Assembly: GCF_002163625.1 (NCBI RefSeq)
Contig: NZ_CP020892.1
Location: forward strand, 3,844,001 to 3,908,000
Direction of reading: 5' to 3'
Length of the DNA: 64,000 nucleotides
From: Pseudomonas sp. M30-35
Lineage (GTDB): Bacteria > Pseudomonadota > Gammaproteobacteria > Pseudomonadales > Pseudomonadaceae
Shown: in pieces, positions 50,423 to 60,915 of the stretch
Position numbering within the stretch: position 1 is the stretch's first letter
Layout of the letters: each line of letters starts with the position of its first letter
Position numbers and translations under genes: made by a program
The notes under the pieces: model-generated
Database searches by the model: none
What the model saw: the letters and a program-made list of their open reading frames with translations, nothing else
What the model was told of the DNA's origin: nothing

Positions 50423-51405
50423 TGCTGTGCTCCTTGCTGTGGCTGCGGCGGTGTTGACGAGGGTGGTGGCGCAGCAGCTGGTGCTTCAGTTGATTCGCCT
50501 TCGGCAGGCGTAACTGGAGGCATCGACTGGAGGTCTTCGGCCTCTTGCGCCTGAGCCGACTCAGTTGCGCGCTGCTCTGGCGAGCGCGGGTCGGTAAACA
50601 CCAGCAACATGTAGCGGCTACGGTTGAGATTAGCAGTCGGAATAGCCCTGACAATCGCAAACGGCTGACCCGAATCATGGATCACCTGTGACACCGTTGC
50701 CACTGGATAACCGGCCGGAAAACGCTGACCCAAACCCGAACTGACCAACAGGTCGCCCTCTTTGATATCAGCTGTATCAGCAACATGGCGCAACTCAAGG
50801 CGCTCAGGATTACCGGTGCCACTGGCAATTGCACGCAAGCCGTTGCGGTTCACTTGAACGGGAATACTGTGGTTGGTATCGGTGAGCAGCAACACTCGCG
50901 CCGAATACGGCATGACCTCAACCACCTGCCCCATCAGACCGCGCGCATCAAGCACAGGCTGCCCGATCACCACACCGTCTTTCGAGCCTTTATCAATCAA
51001 AATGCGATGGGTGAACGGGTTAGGATCAATGCCGATCAGCTCGGTGGCGAGCACATCGTCATCAACCAACGCCGCCGAGTTAAGCAGCTCGCGCAACCGC
51101 ACGTTCTGTTCGGTCAGAGCCGCGAGCTTTTGCAAGCGGCGCTGCATCAACAGGCGTTCAGTCTTGAGCTTTTCGTTTTCGGCGACTAACTCAGTGCGCG
51201 AACTTAGCTCCTGGGTGGTGTTTTCCCAGAGCGTCACGGGCAAGCTGCCCAGCCAATAAACCGGCTCGACAATCACGCCCAATTGGCTACGCATAGGCTT
51301 GAGCACATCAAAACGCGCATCCACCACCATCAAGGCAGCCGAAAGGACGGCCAGCACCAGCAGGCGCACACCGAGCGAAGGTCCTTTGGCAAATAGCGGT
51401 TTAAT
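50419..51405 (-). CDS. mreC: Rod shape-determining protein MreC
   Basis: Periplasmic scaffold of the elongasome, linking MreB to PBP2/RodA. The 328-residue protein (from the ATT start) has a short cytoplasmic stretch IKPLFAKGPSLG, one membrane helix, a coiled coil (about 65-105) and two beta-barrel domains. It ends in a Pro/Gln/Glu-rich tail typical of pseudomonads. The frame has no ATG, GTG or TTG that includes the conserved KPLFAKGPSLGVRLL; only an ATT (51403-51405) with GAGGA 7 nt upstream does. The GTG at 51367-51369, also with AAAGGA nearby, gives a 316-residue alternative lacking 12 residues. Confidence 0.9.
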   Translation of the reverse strand: MKPLFAKGPSLGVRLLVLAVLSAALMVVDARFDVLKPMRSQLGVIVEPVYWLGSLPVTLWENTTQELSSRTELVAENEKLKTERLLMQRRLQKLAALTEQNVRLRELLNSAALVDDDVLATELIGIDPNPFTHRILIDKGSKDGVVIGQPVLDARGLMGQVVEVMPYSARVLLLTDTNHSIPVQVNRNGLRAIASGTGNPERLELRHVADTADIKEGDLLVSSGLGQRFPAGYPVATVSQVIHDSGQPFAIVRAIPTANLNRSRYMLLVFTDPRSPEQRATESAQAQEAEDLQSMPPVTPAEGESTEAPAAAPPPSSTPPQPQQGAQQ

Positions 51406-51492
51406 AGGCGGGTCCTCGTAGCATCAGACATTAACAAAAAGCTGCAAGTGAGCCTGAGGCCCGCCTTGCAGCTTTTGTTTAAAACGGAAGGT

Positions 51493-52617
<1,125 letters not shown>

Positions 52618-52767
52618 TTAGATTGCCTGTTTTTCCGGGCTTCTGGCCCACCATCGCGGCCTTTGACCGCTAGTTTGCGAAATACGTTCCCTGCATATCG
52701 CATGCATGACGACTCAATCACACTTTCAGGCTGCCTACTTTACGGCGGCTTAACACAGGGAAATCCA

Positions 52768-53055
52768 ATGGCGCTTGAACGCTCCGAAGTGGAAAAAATC
52801 GCCCATCTGGCCCGATTAGGCCTGAATGACAGCGAAATCCCACAAACTACCGAGACACTCAACAACATCCTCGGTCTAATTGACCACATGCAGTCGGTAG
52901 ATACCAGCGGTATCGAACCTTTGGCTCACCCCTTGGAGGCAACGCAGCGCCTGCGAGCCGACGAAGTGACTGAAACAAATCACCGCGACGACTACCAAGC
53001 TATCGCACCGGCTGTCGAAAGCGGACTTTATCTTGTTCCAAAAGTTATCGAGTAA
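52768..53055 (+). CDS. gatC: Asp-tRNA(Asn)/Glu-tRNA(Gln) amidotransferase subunit C
   Basis: The small stabilising subunit of GatCAB, which converts misacylated Asp-tRNA(Asn) and Glu-tRNA(Gln) into the correct amides. The 95-residue protein begins [19 protein letters not shown] and has the [14 protein letters not shown] linker. The start is chosen on homology; a longer frame upstream lies in the divergent promoter region. It is 15 bp before gatA. Confidence 0.95.
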   Translation: MALERSEVEKIAHLARLGLNDSEIPQTTETLNNILGLIDHMQSVDTSGIEPLAHPLEATQRLRADEVTETNHRDDYQAIAPAVESGLYLVPKVIE

Positions 53056-53070
53056 GGGAAAGAGCCTAGT

Positions 53071-54522
53071 ATGCACCCAATGACTCTGGCCGAGATCGCC
53101 CGCGGACTCGCCGACAAAACATTCTCATCCGAAGAACTGACGCGCAACCTATTGGCGCGCATTCAGCAACTCGACCCGCAACTAAATAGCTTCATCAGCG
53201 TCACTGAAGACCTCGCGTTGCAACAGGCTAAAGCGGCTGACGCACGCCGTGCAGCTGGCGAGACTGGCGCTTTGCTTGGCGCACCTATCGGCCATAAAGA
53301 TTTGTTCTGCACCCTCGACATTCGCACCAGTTGCGGCTCGAAGATGCTCGACAACTTTAAAGCACCGTATAACGCCACCGTGGTCGAGAAGCTGGCGTCA
53401 GCTGGCGCGGTAACGCTGGGCAAGCTGAACATGGACGAGTTCGCCATGGGTTCGGCCAACGAGTCCAGCCACTACGGCGCAGTGAAAAACCCGTGGAATC
53501 TTGAACGTGTCCCAGGCGGTTCGTCTGGCGGTTCAGCGGCGGCTGTGGCTGCGCGCCTGCTGCCTGCTGCCACCGGCACCGATACTGGCGGCTCGATTCG
53601 CCAACCGGCCGCGCTGACCAACCTCACCGGGATCAAGCCGACCTATGGTCGCGTCTCGCGCTGGGGCATGATCGCCTATGCGTCCAGTCTTGATCAGGGC
53701 GGCCCATTGGCCCGCACCGCTGAAGACTGCGCCTTGATGCTGCAAGCCATGGCTGGCTTCGATCCGAAAGACTCGACCAGTGTCGATCAACCGGTTGATG
53801 ACTACCTCGCCGCGCTGGGCAAACCGTTGACCGGCTTGCGCATTGGCCTGCCAAAAGAGTATTTCAGCACTGGCCTCGACAGCCGAATCGCCGATGCGGT
53901 GATGGCTGTGGTTGAACAACTGAAATCCCTTGGTGCCACGGTTAAAGACATCAGCCTGCCCAATGCCCAGAACGCGATAGCCGCTTATTACGTCATCGCT
54001 CCGGCTGAAGCATCATCCAACCTGTCACGCTTCGATGGCGTGCGTTTTGGTTACCGCTGCGAAAACCCGGTCAACCTTGAAGACCTTTACAAGCGCTCAC
54101 GCGGTGAAGGCTTCGGCGCAGAAGTTAAACGCCGGATCATGGTCGGTGCCTATGCCCTGTCTGCCGGTTATTACGATGCGTACTACATCAAGGCCCAGCA
54201 GATCCGCCGCCTGATCAAGAACGACTTCGTGGCTGCATTCAATGATGTCGATGTAATCCTTGGCCCAACCACACCAAACCCGGCGTGGAAACTTGGCGAG
54301 AAGAGCAACGACCCGGTCGCTGCCTACCTTGAAGACATCTACACCATCACCGCCAACCTTGCCGGTATTCCTGGCTTGTCGATGCCTGCTGGCTTCGTCG
54401 ATGGTTTGCCGGTCGGCGTGCAACTGTTGGCGCCGTACTTTCAGGAAGGTCGCCTGCTCAACGTGGCGCACCAATATCAACAAGTCACTGATTGGCACAC
54501 TCGCGTGCCAGCCGGATTTTAA
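53071..54522 (+). CDS. gatA: Asp-tRNA(Asn)/Glu-tRNA(Gln) amidotransferase subunit A
   Basis: The amidase that releases ammonia from glutamine for GatB. The 483-residue protein has the amidase-signature triad Lys76 (IGHKDLFC), cis-Ser at 151/152 in GGSSGGS, and nucleophile Ser175 in [12 protein letters not shown]. It has the full family length and the terminal [15 protein letters not shown]. Confidence 0.97.
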   Translation: MHPMTLAEIARGLADKTFSSEELTRNLLARIQQLDPQLNSFISVTEDLALQQAKAADARRAAGETGALLGAPIGHKDLFCTLDIRTSCGSKMLDNFKAPYNATVVEKLASAGAVTLGKLNMDEFAMGSANESSHYGAVKNPWNLERVPGGSSGGSAAAVAARLLPAATGTDTGGSIRQPAALTNLTGIKPTYGRVSRWGMIAYASSLDQGGPLARTAEDCALMLQAMAGFDPKDSTSVDQPVDDYLAALGKPLTGLRIGLPKEYFSTGLDSRIADAVMAVVEQLKSLGATVKDISLPNAQNAIAAYYVIAPAEASSNLSRFDGVRFGYRCENPVNLEDLYKRSRGEGFGAEVKRRIMVGAYALSAGYYDAYYIKAQQIRRLIKNDFVAAFNDVDVILGPTTPNPAWKLGEKSNDPVAAYLEDIYTITANLAGIPGLSMPAGFVDGLPVGVQLLAPYFQEGRLLNVAHQYQQVTDWHTRVPAGF

Positions 54523-54533
54523 GGATCACTCAG

Positions 54534-55979
54534 ATGCAATGGGAAACCGTGATCGGGCTGGAAATTCACGCACAGCTCGCGACTCAGTCGAAAATCTTCT
54601 CGGCCAGCGCCACCACGTTTGGCGCCGAGCCTAACACCCAAGCCAGCCTGGTTGACCTCGGCATGCCCGGCACGCTGCCGGTTCTCAATGCTGAAGCCGT
54701 GCGTATGGCGTGTATGTTTGGCCTGGCGATTGATGCTCATATCGCTCCGCGCAATATTTTTGCGCGCAAAAACTACTTCTACCCGGACCTGCCAAAAGGC
54801 TACCAGACCAGCCAGATGGATGACCCGATCGTCGGCATCGGCCACCTGGATATCACCCTGGAAGACGGCACCGTCAAGCGCATCGGCATCACCCGTGCGC
54901 ACCTTGAAGAGGACGCTGGCAAAAGCCTGCACGAAGACTTCCAGGGCATGAGCGGTATCGACCTCAACCGCGCCGGTACGCCGTTGCTGGAAATCGTCTC
55001 TGAGCCGGACATTCGCAGCGCCAAGGAAGCCGTTGCCTACGTCAAATCGATTCATGCACTGGTGCGCTACCTCGGCATTTGTGACGGCAACATGGCTGAG
55101 GGTTCACTGCGCTGCGACTGCAACGTATCGGTGCGGCCAAAAGGCCAGGCTGAATACGGCACTCGCGCCGAGATCAAGAACGTCAACTCGTTCCGCTTCA
55201 TCGAAAAGGCGATCAACCACGAAGTTCAGCGCCAGATTGAGCTGATCGAAGATGGTGGCAAAGTTGTTCAGGAAACACGCCTGTACGACCCAAACAAAGA
55301 CCAGACCCGCTCGATGCGTAGCAAAGAAGAAGCGAACGACTACCGTTACTTCCCCTGCCCTGATCTGCTGCCGGTGGTGATCGAACAAAGCTACCTTGAT
55401 GAACTACGTTCGACCTTGCCTGAGTTGCCAGTGCAAAAGCGCGAACGTTTCGAGGCGCAGTTTGGTTTATCGGCATACGACGCCAACGTCTTGGCTTCAA
55501 GCCGGGAAATGGCCGACTACTTCGAAGCCGTTGAGAAAACCTGTGGCGACGCCAAACTCGCCGCCAACTGGGTAATGGGCGAGCTTTCCAGCCTGCTCAA
55601 CAAAGACAACCTCGATATCGAGCAGTCCCCGGTCAGCGCCGAGCAACTGGGCGGCATGATCCTGCGCATCAAAGACAACACCATCTCCGGCAAAATCGCC
55701 AAGATGGTCTTTGAAGCCATGGCCGCCGGTGAAGGCTCTGCCGATCAGGTCATCGAAGCCAAAGGCCTCAAGCAAGTGACTGACAGCGGTGCAATCGAAG
55801 CGATGCTTGATGAGGTGCTCGCTGCCAACGCTGAACAGGTTGAACAGTACCGCGCAGCGGAAGAAGCCAAGCGCGGCAAGATGTTCGGCTTCTTTGTCGG
55901 TCAGGCCATGAAAGCCTCAAAAGGCAAAGCCAACCCACAACAAGTGAACGAACTGCTGAAGAAGAAGCTCGAAGGCTAA
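54534..55979 (+). CDS. gatB: Asp-tRNA(Asn)/Glu-tRNA(Gln) amidotransferase subunit B
   Basis: The kinase/transamidase subunit that activates the misacylated tRNA and uses the ammonia. The 481-residue protein begins [15 protein letters not shown], with [26 protein letters not shown] and [11 protein letters not shown], and a C-terminal YqeY-like tail ending [10 protein letters not shown]. It closes the gatCAB operon and is followed by a large stem-loop at 55992-56027. Confidence 0.97.
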   Translation: MQWETVIGLEIHAQLATQSKIFSASATTFGAEPNTQASLVDLGMPGTLPVLNAEAVRMACMFGLAIDAHIAPRNIFARKNYFYPDLPKGYQTSQMDDPIVGIGHLDITLEDGTVKRIGITRAHLEEDAGKSLHEDFQGMSGIDLNRAGTPLLEIVSEPDIRSAKEAVAYVKSIHALVRYLGICDGNMAEGSLRCDCNVSVRPKGQAEYGTRAEIKNVNSFRFIEKAINHEVQRQIELIEDGGKVVQETRLYDPNKDQTRSMRSKEEANDYRYFPCPDLLPVVIEQSYLDELRSTLPELPVQKRERFEAQFGLSAYDANVLASSREMADYFEAVEKTCGDAKLAANWVMGELSSLLNKDNLDIEQSPVSAEQLGGMILRIKDNTISGKIAKMVFEAMAAGEGSADQVIEAKGLKQVTDSGAIEAMLDEVLAANAEQVEQYRAAEEAKRGKMFGFFVGQAMKASKGKANPQQVNELLKKKLEG

Positions 55980-55991
55980 CAAGTCATCGCA

Positions 55992-56027
55992 CTGCCCTAC
56001 AAGTTAGTGCCCCGACTTGTAGGGCAG
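55992..56027 (+). terminator. Stem-loop after gatB
   Basis: CTGCCCTACAAGT (55992-56004) and ACTTGTAGGGCAG (56015-56027), a perfect 13-bp stem with a 10-nt loop, 12 bp past the gatB stop. No U-run follows immediately (ATGAGGCTTTT), so it may be a processing or RNA-stabilising structure. Confidence 0.55.
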
Positions 56028-56190
56028 ATGAGGCTTTTCTTCATCCGCCCTGAGTGGCTGCTGGCAGTTAAAACCGACGCGACTCGTAAGAAAATGCACG
56101 CTTTGATATTTGAGCTGCACATGGCTATTTGAGCTGCGCATCGTGGACAAACTGCGCATTGCCACACCCTACGATTTTTTCGGAGCCCGT

Positions 56191-56583
56191 ATGCAACGTT
56201 CGCTGTTACTGCTCGGCTTGCTCAGCCTACTGGCTGGTTGCGCCAGCAAAACCCCTGACAGTACTGGCGCTGCGGCTGTTGGCACGGGTTACAGTGCAAC
56301 TGGCAACGCCTCATATTACGGCGCCAAGCATCATGGCAAGAAAACCGCTAACGGCGAGCGCTTCGACCAGAACGCACTAACCGCAGCGCACCGCACGCTG
56401 CCCTTCGGCAGCCGTGTATTGGTGACCAACTTACGCAATGATAAAACCGTGGTGGTGCGTATTAATGACCGCGGCCCATTTGTGCGTGGACGGATTATCG
56501 ATGTATCGAAAAAAGCTGCAGAGCAGCTCGATATGATCCGTGCTGGCGTCGCCCCGGTAAGCATCAAGCTTTTGCGTCCGTAG
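56191..56583 (+). CDS. Short RlpA-like lipoprotein (DPBB domain)
   Basis: A 130-residue lipoprotein with lipobox LAGC (Cys17) and one double-psi beta-barrel (about 38-130). The RlpA catalytic set is intact: Glu56 (GERFD), His67 (AAHRT) and Asp93 (NDRGPF), with the same spacing (11 and 26) as Glu120/His131/Asp157 of P. aeruginosa RlpA as I recall it. Unlike RlpA (about 342 aa) it has no linker or SPOR domain, so it should be an active lytic transglycosylase not targeted to septal denuded glycan. It lies alone downstream of gatB. Confidence 0.87.
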   Translation: MQRSLLLLGLLSLLAGCASKTPDSTGAAAVGTGYSATGNASYYGAKHHGKKTANGERFDQNALTAAHRTLPFGSRVLVTNLRNDKTVVVRINDRGPFVRGRIIDVSKKAAEQLDMIRAGVAPVSIKLLRP

Positions 56584-56683
56584 CGAAGCTGCAACGGGTA
56601 AAAACTGGTTACCAATCACCCGAATTATTTATAGCGCCAAATCTGCGGCTGGCTAAACTAGCCGCATCTTTCTGGAGCCCCGT

Positions 56684-57775
56684 ATGACGTTACTGACATT
56701 TGTTTATTTAATTGCCGGTCTGGTGCTATTGGTTGCTGGCGCCGAAGTATTGGTGCGCGGCGCAGCCAAGCTGGCAGCGCAATTCGGTATTCCACCGCTG
56801 GTTATCGGCCTCACGGTAGTCGCCTTCGGCACCAGCGCCCCGGAAACCGCAGTCAGCGTGCAGTCGGCGGTCAGCGGCAGCGGCGACCTGGCTATCGGTA
56901 ACGTGGTCGGCAGCAACATCGCTAACGTATTGCTGGTACTTGGTGCCACTGCGTTGATTGCACCGCTGATTGTTTCGCGCCAGCTAATTCGCTTGGATGT
57001 ACCGTTAATGATCGGTGCCAGCCTGTTAACCTTTGGCCTCGCCTATGACGGCAATCTAAGCCGCATTGACGGTGCAATCTTGTTCACCGGCATCGTCGCT
57101 TACACCTTCTTTCTGGTGCGCAGCAGCCGCAAACAAGGTGCCGCGGAAGCGGACGATGAATTTGCAGCCGAGTTTGGCCTCGACCAACCGGTTAAGCCAA
57201 ATGCATGGCTGATCAACCTGTTGCTGATCATTGTTGGCTTAGTGCTGCTGGTCGGCGGCTCGCATTTCCTGGTTGAAGGCGCAGTGACACTGGCCCGTGC
57301 ATTAGGCCTGTCAGAACTGGTAATCGGCCTGACGGTGATTGCCATCGGTACATCGTTACCAGAGCTGGCGACGTCGGTCCTTGCAGCGTTCAAAGGCGAG
57401 CGCGATATTGCCGTGGGTAACATTGTCGGCAGTAACCTGTTCAACCTGCTCAGCGTGCTTGGTTTGGCCGCACTGGTTGCTCCAAGCCCTATTTCGGTGT
57501 CGCCCAACGCATTGGCGTTCGACTTCCCGGTGATGATTGCCGTCGCAGTCGCCTGCCTGCCAATCTTCTTCACCGGCTACCGGATCAACCGCTGGGAAGG
57601 CTTGCTGTTCCTGGCCTACTACGGTGCCTACACCCTGTATCTGGTGCTGTTTGCCACCGGGCGCCCGATTGTTGAAACCTTCGGCCACGCAATGATCGGC
57701 TATGTTATTCCACTGACAGTAATCACCTTGATCGTTGTCACCGTGCGTAGCTGGCAAAAACAGCGACTGAATTGA
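56684..57775 (+). CDS. Ca2+/Na+ exchanger of the CaCA family (YrbG-like)
   Basis: An inner-membrane cation antiporter. The 363-residue protein has about ten hydrophobic helices and both CaCA repeats: alpha-1 with VVAFGTSAPETAVSVQSA and NVVGSNIANVL, and alpha-2 with VIAIGTSLPELATSVLAA and NIVGSNLFNLL. The Gly-Thr-Ser and Glu residues are the ion ligands. A cytoplasmic loop separates the halves. From memory, yrbG sits with the kdsD/lpt cluster in E. coli; here it is about 20 kb away. It is 14 bp before the next gene. Confidence 0.88.
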   Translation: MTLLTFVYLIAGLVLLVAGAEVLVRGAAKLAAQFGIPPLVIGLTVVAFGTSAPETAVSVQSAVSGSGDLAIGNVVGSNIANVLLVLGATALIAPLIVSRQLIRLDVPLMIGASLLTFGLAYDGNLSRIDGAILFTGIVAYTFFLVRSSRKQGAAEADDEFAAEFGLDQPVKPNAWLINLLLIIVGLVLLVGGSHFLVEGAVTLARALGLSELVIGLTVIAIGTSLPELATSVLAAFKGERDIAVGNIVGSNLFNLLSVLGLAALVAPSPISVSPNALAFDFPVMIAVAVACLPIFFTGYRINRWEGLLFLAYYGAYTLYLVLFATGRPIVETFGHAMIGYVIPLTVITLIVVTVRSWQKQRLN

Positions 57776-57789
57776 ACAGGGAGCAAAGC

Positions 57790-58170
57790 ATGAGCAAAAC
57801 ACCTTTAGACGGCGAACAAGTACGTCGCGAAGTCATGGGCGATGCTTATGTCGATCGCGCCTTGGGCAATACCACAGCGTTTACTCAACCGCTGCAGGAT
57901 TACCTCAACGAGCACGCCTGGGGCGGGGTTTGGAACCGGGAAGGCCTGGAACGCAAAACCCGTAGCCTGATCACCCTCGCAGCACTCACCGCGCTGAAAT
58001 GCCCGCAAGAGCTTAAAGGCCACGTGCGCGGCGCGTTGAACAACGGCTGCACAGTTGAAGAAATCCGTGAAACTCTGCTGCACTGCGCGGCTTACGCGGG
58101 GGCTCCAGCTGCAATCGATGCGTTTCGCGCAGCCCAGGAAATCATTGACGAGTATCAGCAAAAAAGCTGA
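57790..58170 (+). CDS. Carboxymuconolactone decarboxylase family protein (PcaC-like)
   Basis: A 126-residue member of the CMD/AhpD superfamily. It resembles stand-alone 4-carboxymuconolactone decarboxylase of the protocatechuate pathway (VRREVMGDAYVDRAL; HAWGGVWNREGLERKTRSLIT; LKGHVRGALNNGCTVEEIRE). No other pca genes are nearby, so the aromatic role is uncertain; AhpD-type CxxC is absent. It follows the exchanger by 14 bp, which suggests one transcript, and is closed by a terminator. Confidence 0.82.
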   Translation: MSKTPLDGEQVRREVMGDAYVDRALGNTTAFTQPLQDYLNEHAWGGVWNREGLERKTRSLITLAALTALKCPQELKGHVRGALNNGCTVEEIRETLLHCAAYAGAPAAIDAFRAAQEIIDEYQQKS

Positions 58171-58187
58171 ACCCGGAGTGATCGGGT

Positions 58188-58221
58188 ACTAAAAAGCCGG
58201 GCTAATTGCCCGGCTTTTTAG
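58188..58221 (+). terminator. Rho-independent terminator after the CMD-family gene
   Basis: AAAAAGCCGGGC-TAATT-GCCCGGCTTTTT; a 7-bp GC stem extended by A-T pairs, with a T-run on the plus strand. Confidence 0.92.
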
Positions 58222-58376
58222 TTTATGCAGTTGTTGAAATAGCGTGTCACCTGAACCTTTTGCTGGCGCACTGCACAGCAATATACAATCAGCATCAGAT
58301 AAGCACGGATATCGCACTATCGTAATATTCCTATTACGTAGCGGGATAATGTAGATCCTATGGACGGGGTGTATAA

Positions 58377-59057
58377 ATGAAATTCTTAAGGAAATGCCTT
58401 AATCGCAGCGCCAGAAAACGTATCCGCAATACGCCAAAACTGTATCGCAACACCCTGAAACTGCGCGAGCGTTACCCGCACTACACGTTTGGCGATGGCA
58501 CTTACGGCAAACCCAAAGTGCATGACTGGAATGAGGGCACCAAACTGCATGTTGGTGCATATACCTCGATTGCCGGTGACGTTGAGATCTATCTGGGTGG
58601 CCGCCACCGTACCGACTGGATCACCAGTTACCCATTCCCGTTGCAGATGGAAGAGCTTGCCCATATCAAAGACGCAACCGGCAGCAATGGTGATGTCATC
58701 ATCGGCAATGATTGCTGGATCTGCTCAAAAGCCATGATTCTTTCTGGCGTGACCATTGGCGATGGCGCGGTAGTCGCTGCGGGCGCCGTTGTCACCAAAG
58801 ACGTTCCGGCCTACGCCATGGTTGGGGGCAACCCTGCACGCCTGATCCGCTGGCGCTTTGAAGAACCCATTCGGCTGATGCTGCAAGAGTCCGCTTGGTG
58901 GGACTGGCCTGCTGAAGAAATCAGGAGCATCGCCCCGCTCCTCTGCACCAGTGACTTCGATGCCTTCAGCCGCTATATCGCTGAACGCAAACAGGTCGGA
59001 GCAACATCAAAGCCTAGATCCAACCCACCAACTTCAACAGCAGCAGGCCAACGTTGA
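58377..59057 (+). CDS. CatB-type O-acetyltransferase (xenobiotic acetyltransferase family)
   Basis: A left-handed beta-helix acetyltransferase of 226 residues with hexapeptide repeats ([30 protein letters not shown], quoted in part). The catalytic His77 is in [14 protein letters not shown], typical of CatB-type enzymes that acetylate sugars, chloramphenicol or streptogramins; the real substrate is probably a polysaccharide or lipid precursor. A basic N-terminus precedes it. The last 44 bp (15 codons, Ser/Pro/Thr-rich) run antisense into the 3' end of the AEC transporter gene. Confidence 0.83.
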   Translation: MKFLRKCLNRSARKRIRNTPKLYRNTLKLRERYPHYTFGDGTYGKPKVHDWNEGTKLHVGAYTSIAGDVEIYLGGRHRTDWITSYPFPLQMEELAHIKDATGSNGDVIIGNDCWICSKAMILSGVTIGDGAVVAAGAVVTKDVPAYAMVGGNPARLIRWRFEEPIRLMLQESAWWDWPAEEIRSIAPLLCTSDFDAFSRYIAERKQVGATSKPRSNPPTSTAAGQR

Positions 59058-59955
59058 TTGAAACCACCGCCCCGAGCGTGGTCATCACAATAATTGCAGC
59101 AGCCAGCTCATGGTTGCCGTTGGCGGCGCGGGCCATGACATAACTCGCCGCCGCCGTTGGGCTGGCGAAGTAGAGAAACAGCACCGCCAGGTCGGCGTCG
59201 CGAAAACCACATAACCACGCGCCAAGCGTTGCCAAAATGGGTAACCACACCAGCTTCATCAAGCTTGAGCCAATAGCAACATCACTGCTCTGGCGCATGG
59301 ATGCCAACGATAGCGTGCCGCCGATACAGATCAACGCCAGAGGCAGGGTCATATGGGCAAAATACTCGGCTGACGCTAATAGCCACTGAGGCAGCTTTAT
59401 CTGCCAATAGGCAAACGGCAGCGCCAATGCCACACCAATAATGAGCGGGTTAGTCAGAATACTTTTGCACAGCGTCCATGGATCAGTTTTGGCGCCGGGG
59501 CTATAAATCGCCAGCACCAGCACCGAGAGGATGTTGTAGCAAAAGATCACCACCCCCGCGAGCACGCTGCCTATCGCCAAGCCATAGTCGCCATACATGC
59601 TGGTCGCCAGGGCTAGACCAACAATGCCGTTATTACCGCGAAACGCGCCTTGGGTGTAGATACCACGCTCGATCTCTGGGCAGCGAAAAATCGCCCAGCC
59701 CCAGGCAACACTGAACGTCACTATGGTGGCGAGCACAAAGTAGATAATCAGCCCAGGCTTGAATGCCTGACTCATGTCGGCGTTGACGATACCGAGAAAT
59801 AACAAGGTCGGCATGGTGCCGCGAAACACCAACTCGGATGCCGTACCAATAAAACTATCGTCGATCCAGCGCAAACGCTTGAGCACCACACCGAGAAAGA
59901 GCATGGCGAATACGGGGGCGGTAATACTGATGGTTTGCAGAACGATTTCGAACAC
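59014..59955 (-). CDS. AEC-family transporter
   Basis: An auxin-efflux-carrier-type permease; bacterial members carry malate, malonate or other organic acids. The 313-residue protein has about ten hydrophobic helices, the [20 protein letters not shown] region, the [17 protein letters not shown] kinked-helix motif and [14 protein letters not shown] in the second half. The start is GTG with AGAGG upstream. The substrate is not predictable. It overlaps the convergent acetyltransferase gene by 44 bp. Confidence 0.85.
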   Translation of the reverse strand: MFEIVLQTISITAPVFAMLFLGVVLKRLRWIDDSFIGTASELVFRGTMPTLLFLGIVNADMSQAFKPGLIIYFVLATIVTFSVAWGWAIFRCPEIERGIYTQGAFRGNNGIVGLALATSMYGDYGLAIGSVLAGVVIFCYNILSVLVLAIYSPGAKTDPWTLCKSILTNPLIIGVALALPFAYWQIKLPQWLLASAEYFAHMTLPLALICIGGTLSLASMRQSSDVAIGSSLMKLVWLPILATLGAWLCGFRDADLAVLFLYFASPTAAASYVMARAANGNHELAAAIIVMTTLGAVVSINVGLLLLKLVGWI

Positions 59956-60173
59956 AGCAGCCTCTGAGCAAATCTAGGTAGCCAGGTACTTATTGATCTG
60001 CAAGTTGCTGGTGAATACCAAGAAAATCAGACGAATTCGTAGCCTGCTAACAATCATAGCAAGCTTGCTACTAAAAGGTTTGAACCACTTTGCTGACGAA
60101 CCGATAAAAGCGACCGCACTCAAACGAACAAGGCAGTTAAACACGCCGATTGGAGCGCAATCCCAAGGCTCCT

Positions 60174-60734
60174 TTAACGGCGTACCGGACGCTTCTGTAA
60201 TTTACGCTGCAAAGTCCGTCGATGCATGCCTAACGCACGAGCAGTCGCCGAGATATTGCCTTCGTGTTCAGCCAGTACGCGCTGAATATGCTCCCACTGC
60301 AGACGATCTACCGACATCGGGTTTTCTGGCACCAGACTGTCAAGGTCAGCATGCTGAGTCAGCAACGCGGCCAGCACATCATCGGCATCCGCAGGCTTGC
60401 ACAGATAGTTGCAGGCACCGCGCTTGATTGCCTCTACAGCGGTGGCAATACTCGAATAACCGGTGAGGATTACCACGCGCATCTCAGCATCGAGCTCGAG
60501 CAGCTTGGGCAGAAGCACCAAGCCAGAATCACCGTCCATTTTCAGATCAACTACCGCGTACTCCGGCAAATCCTGCTCAGCCAGCAACAAGCCCTCTTCA
60601 GCAGAGCCGGCGGTCGATACACGCAGGCCACGACGGCTCATTGCCCGCGCCATAACCCGGGTAAAGGTTGGATCATCATCGACCAGCAACAAATGCGGCT
60701 GCTCGTCGCCCTCAAATAGTGCTTCTTCAGACAT
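60174..60734 (-). CDS. roxR: Redox response regulator RoxR (RegA/ActR family)
   Basis: The response regulator of the RoxS/RoxR (RegB/RegA) system that adjusts terminal oxidases, cyanide-resistant respiration and carbon use to redox state. The 186-residue protein has a receiver with Asp19/Asp20 and the phospho-acceptor Asp63 (VVDLKMDG), and a Fis-type helix-turn-helix in GNISATARALGMHRRTLQRKL (quoted here as two parts: GNISATARALGM and HRRTLQRKL). It is downstream of roxS, with an inverted-repeat element in the 181-bp gap. Confidence 0.94.
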   Translation of the reverse strand: MSEEALFEGDEQPHLLLVDDDPTFTRVMARAMSRRGLRVSTAGSAEEGLLLAEQDLPEYAVVDLKMDGDSGLVLLPKLLELDAEMRVVILTGYSSIATAVEAIKRGACNYLCKPADADDVLAALLTQHADLDSLVPENPMSVDRLQWEHIQRVLAEHEGNISATARALGMHRRTLQRKLQKRPVRR

Positions 60735-60747
60735 GCTTAACTCCTTG

Positions 60748-60901
60748 GGAACCTCTGAAAAACTACTGCGCTAGATATTACTGGGGCAGCCCTTGCTGCG
60801 TTAAAAAACGGCTCAAAATGCTCATTTACTGCAGTAAACTCCGCTTTCTCACATTTTTTTGCCTTGTACTTCCGTCGCTCGCTACCTTTTTCAGAGGCTC
60901 C
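60748..60901. mobile_element. MITE-like inverted-repeat element, copy C
   Basis: A 154-bp element in the roxS-roxR gap. Terminal inverted repeats: GGAACCTCTGAAAAACTAC at the left and GCTACCTTTTTCAGAGGCTCC, given here as its last 20 bases CTACCTTTTTCAGAGGCTCC, at the right. It matches the minus strand of the element at 1532-1672 over most of its length, plus an extra short block (GGGGCAGCCCTTG) not in that copy. No gene. The flanks give no clear target-site duplication. Confidence 0.8.
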
Positions 60902-60915
60902 CTTACTGGCATAGG

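Noticed and set aside
57790..58170. Firm naming of the CMD-family gene as pcaC
   Set aside because: Homology is to the wider family and no protocatechuate genes are nearby.
59993..60427. 144-residue plus-strand frame overlapping the 3' half of roxR
   Set aside because: Most of it is antisense to roxR; the remaining part has no recognisable feature.
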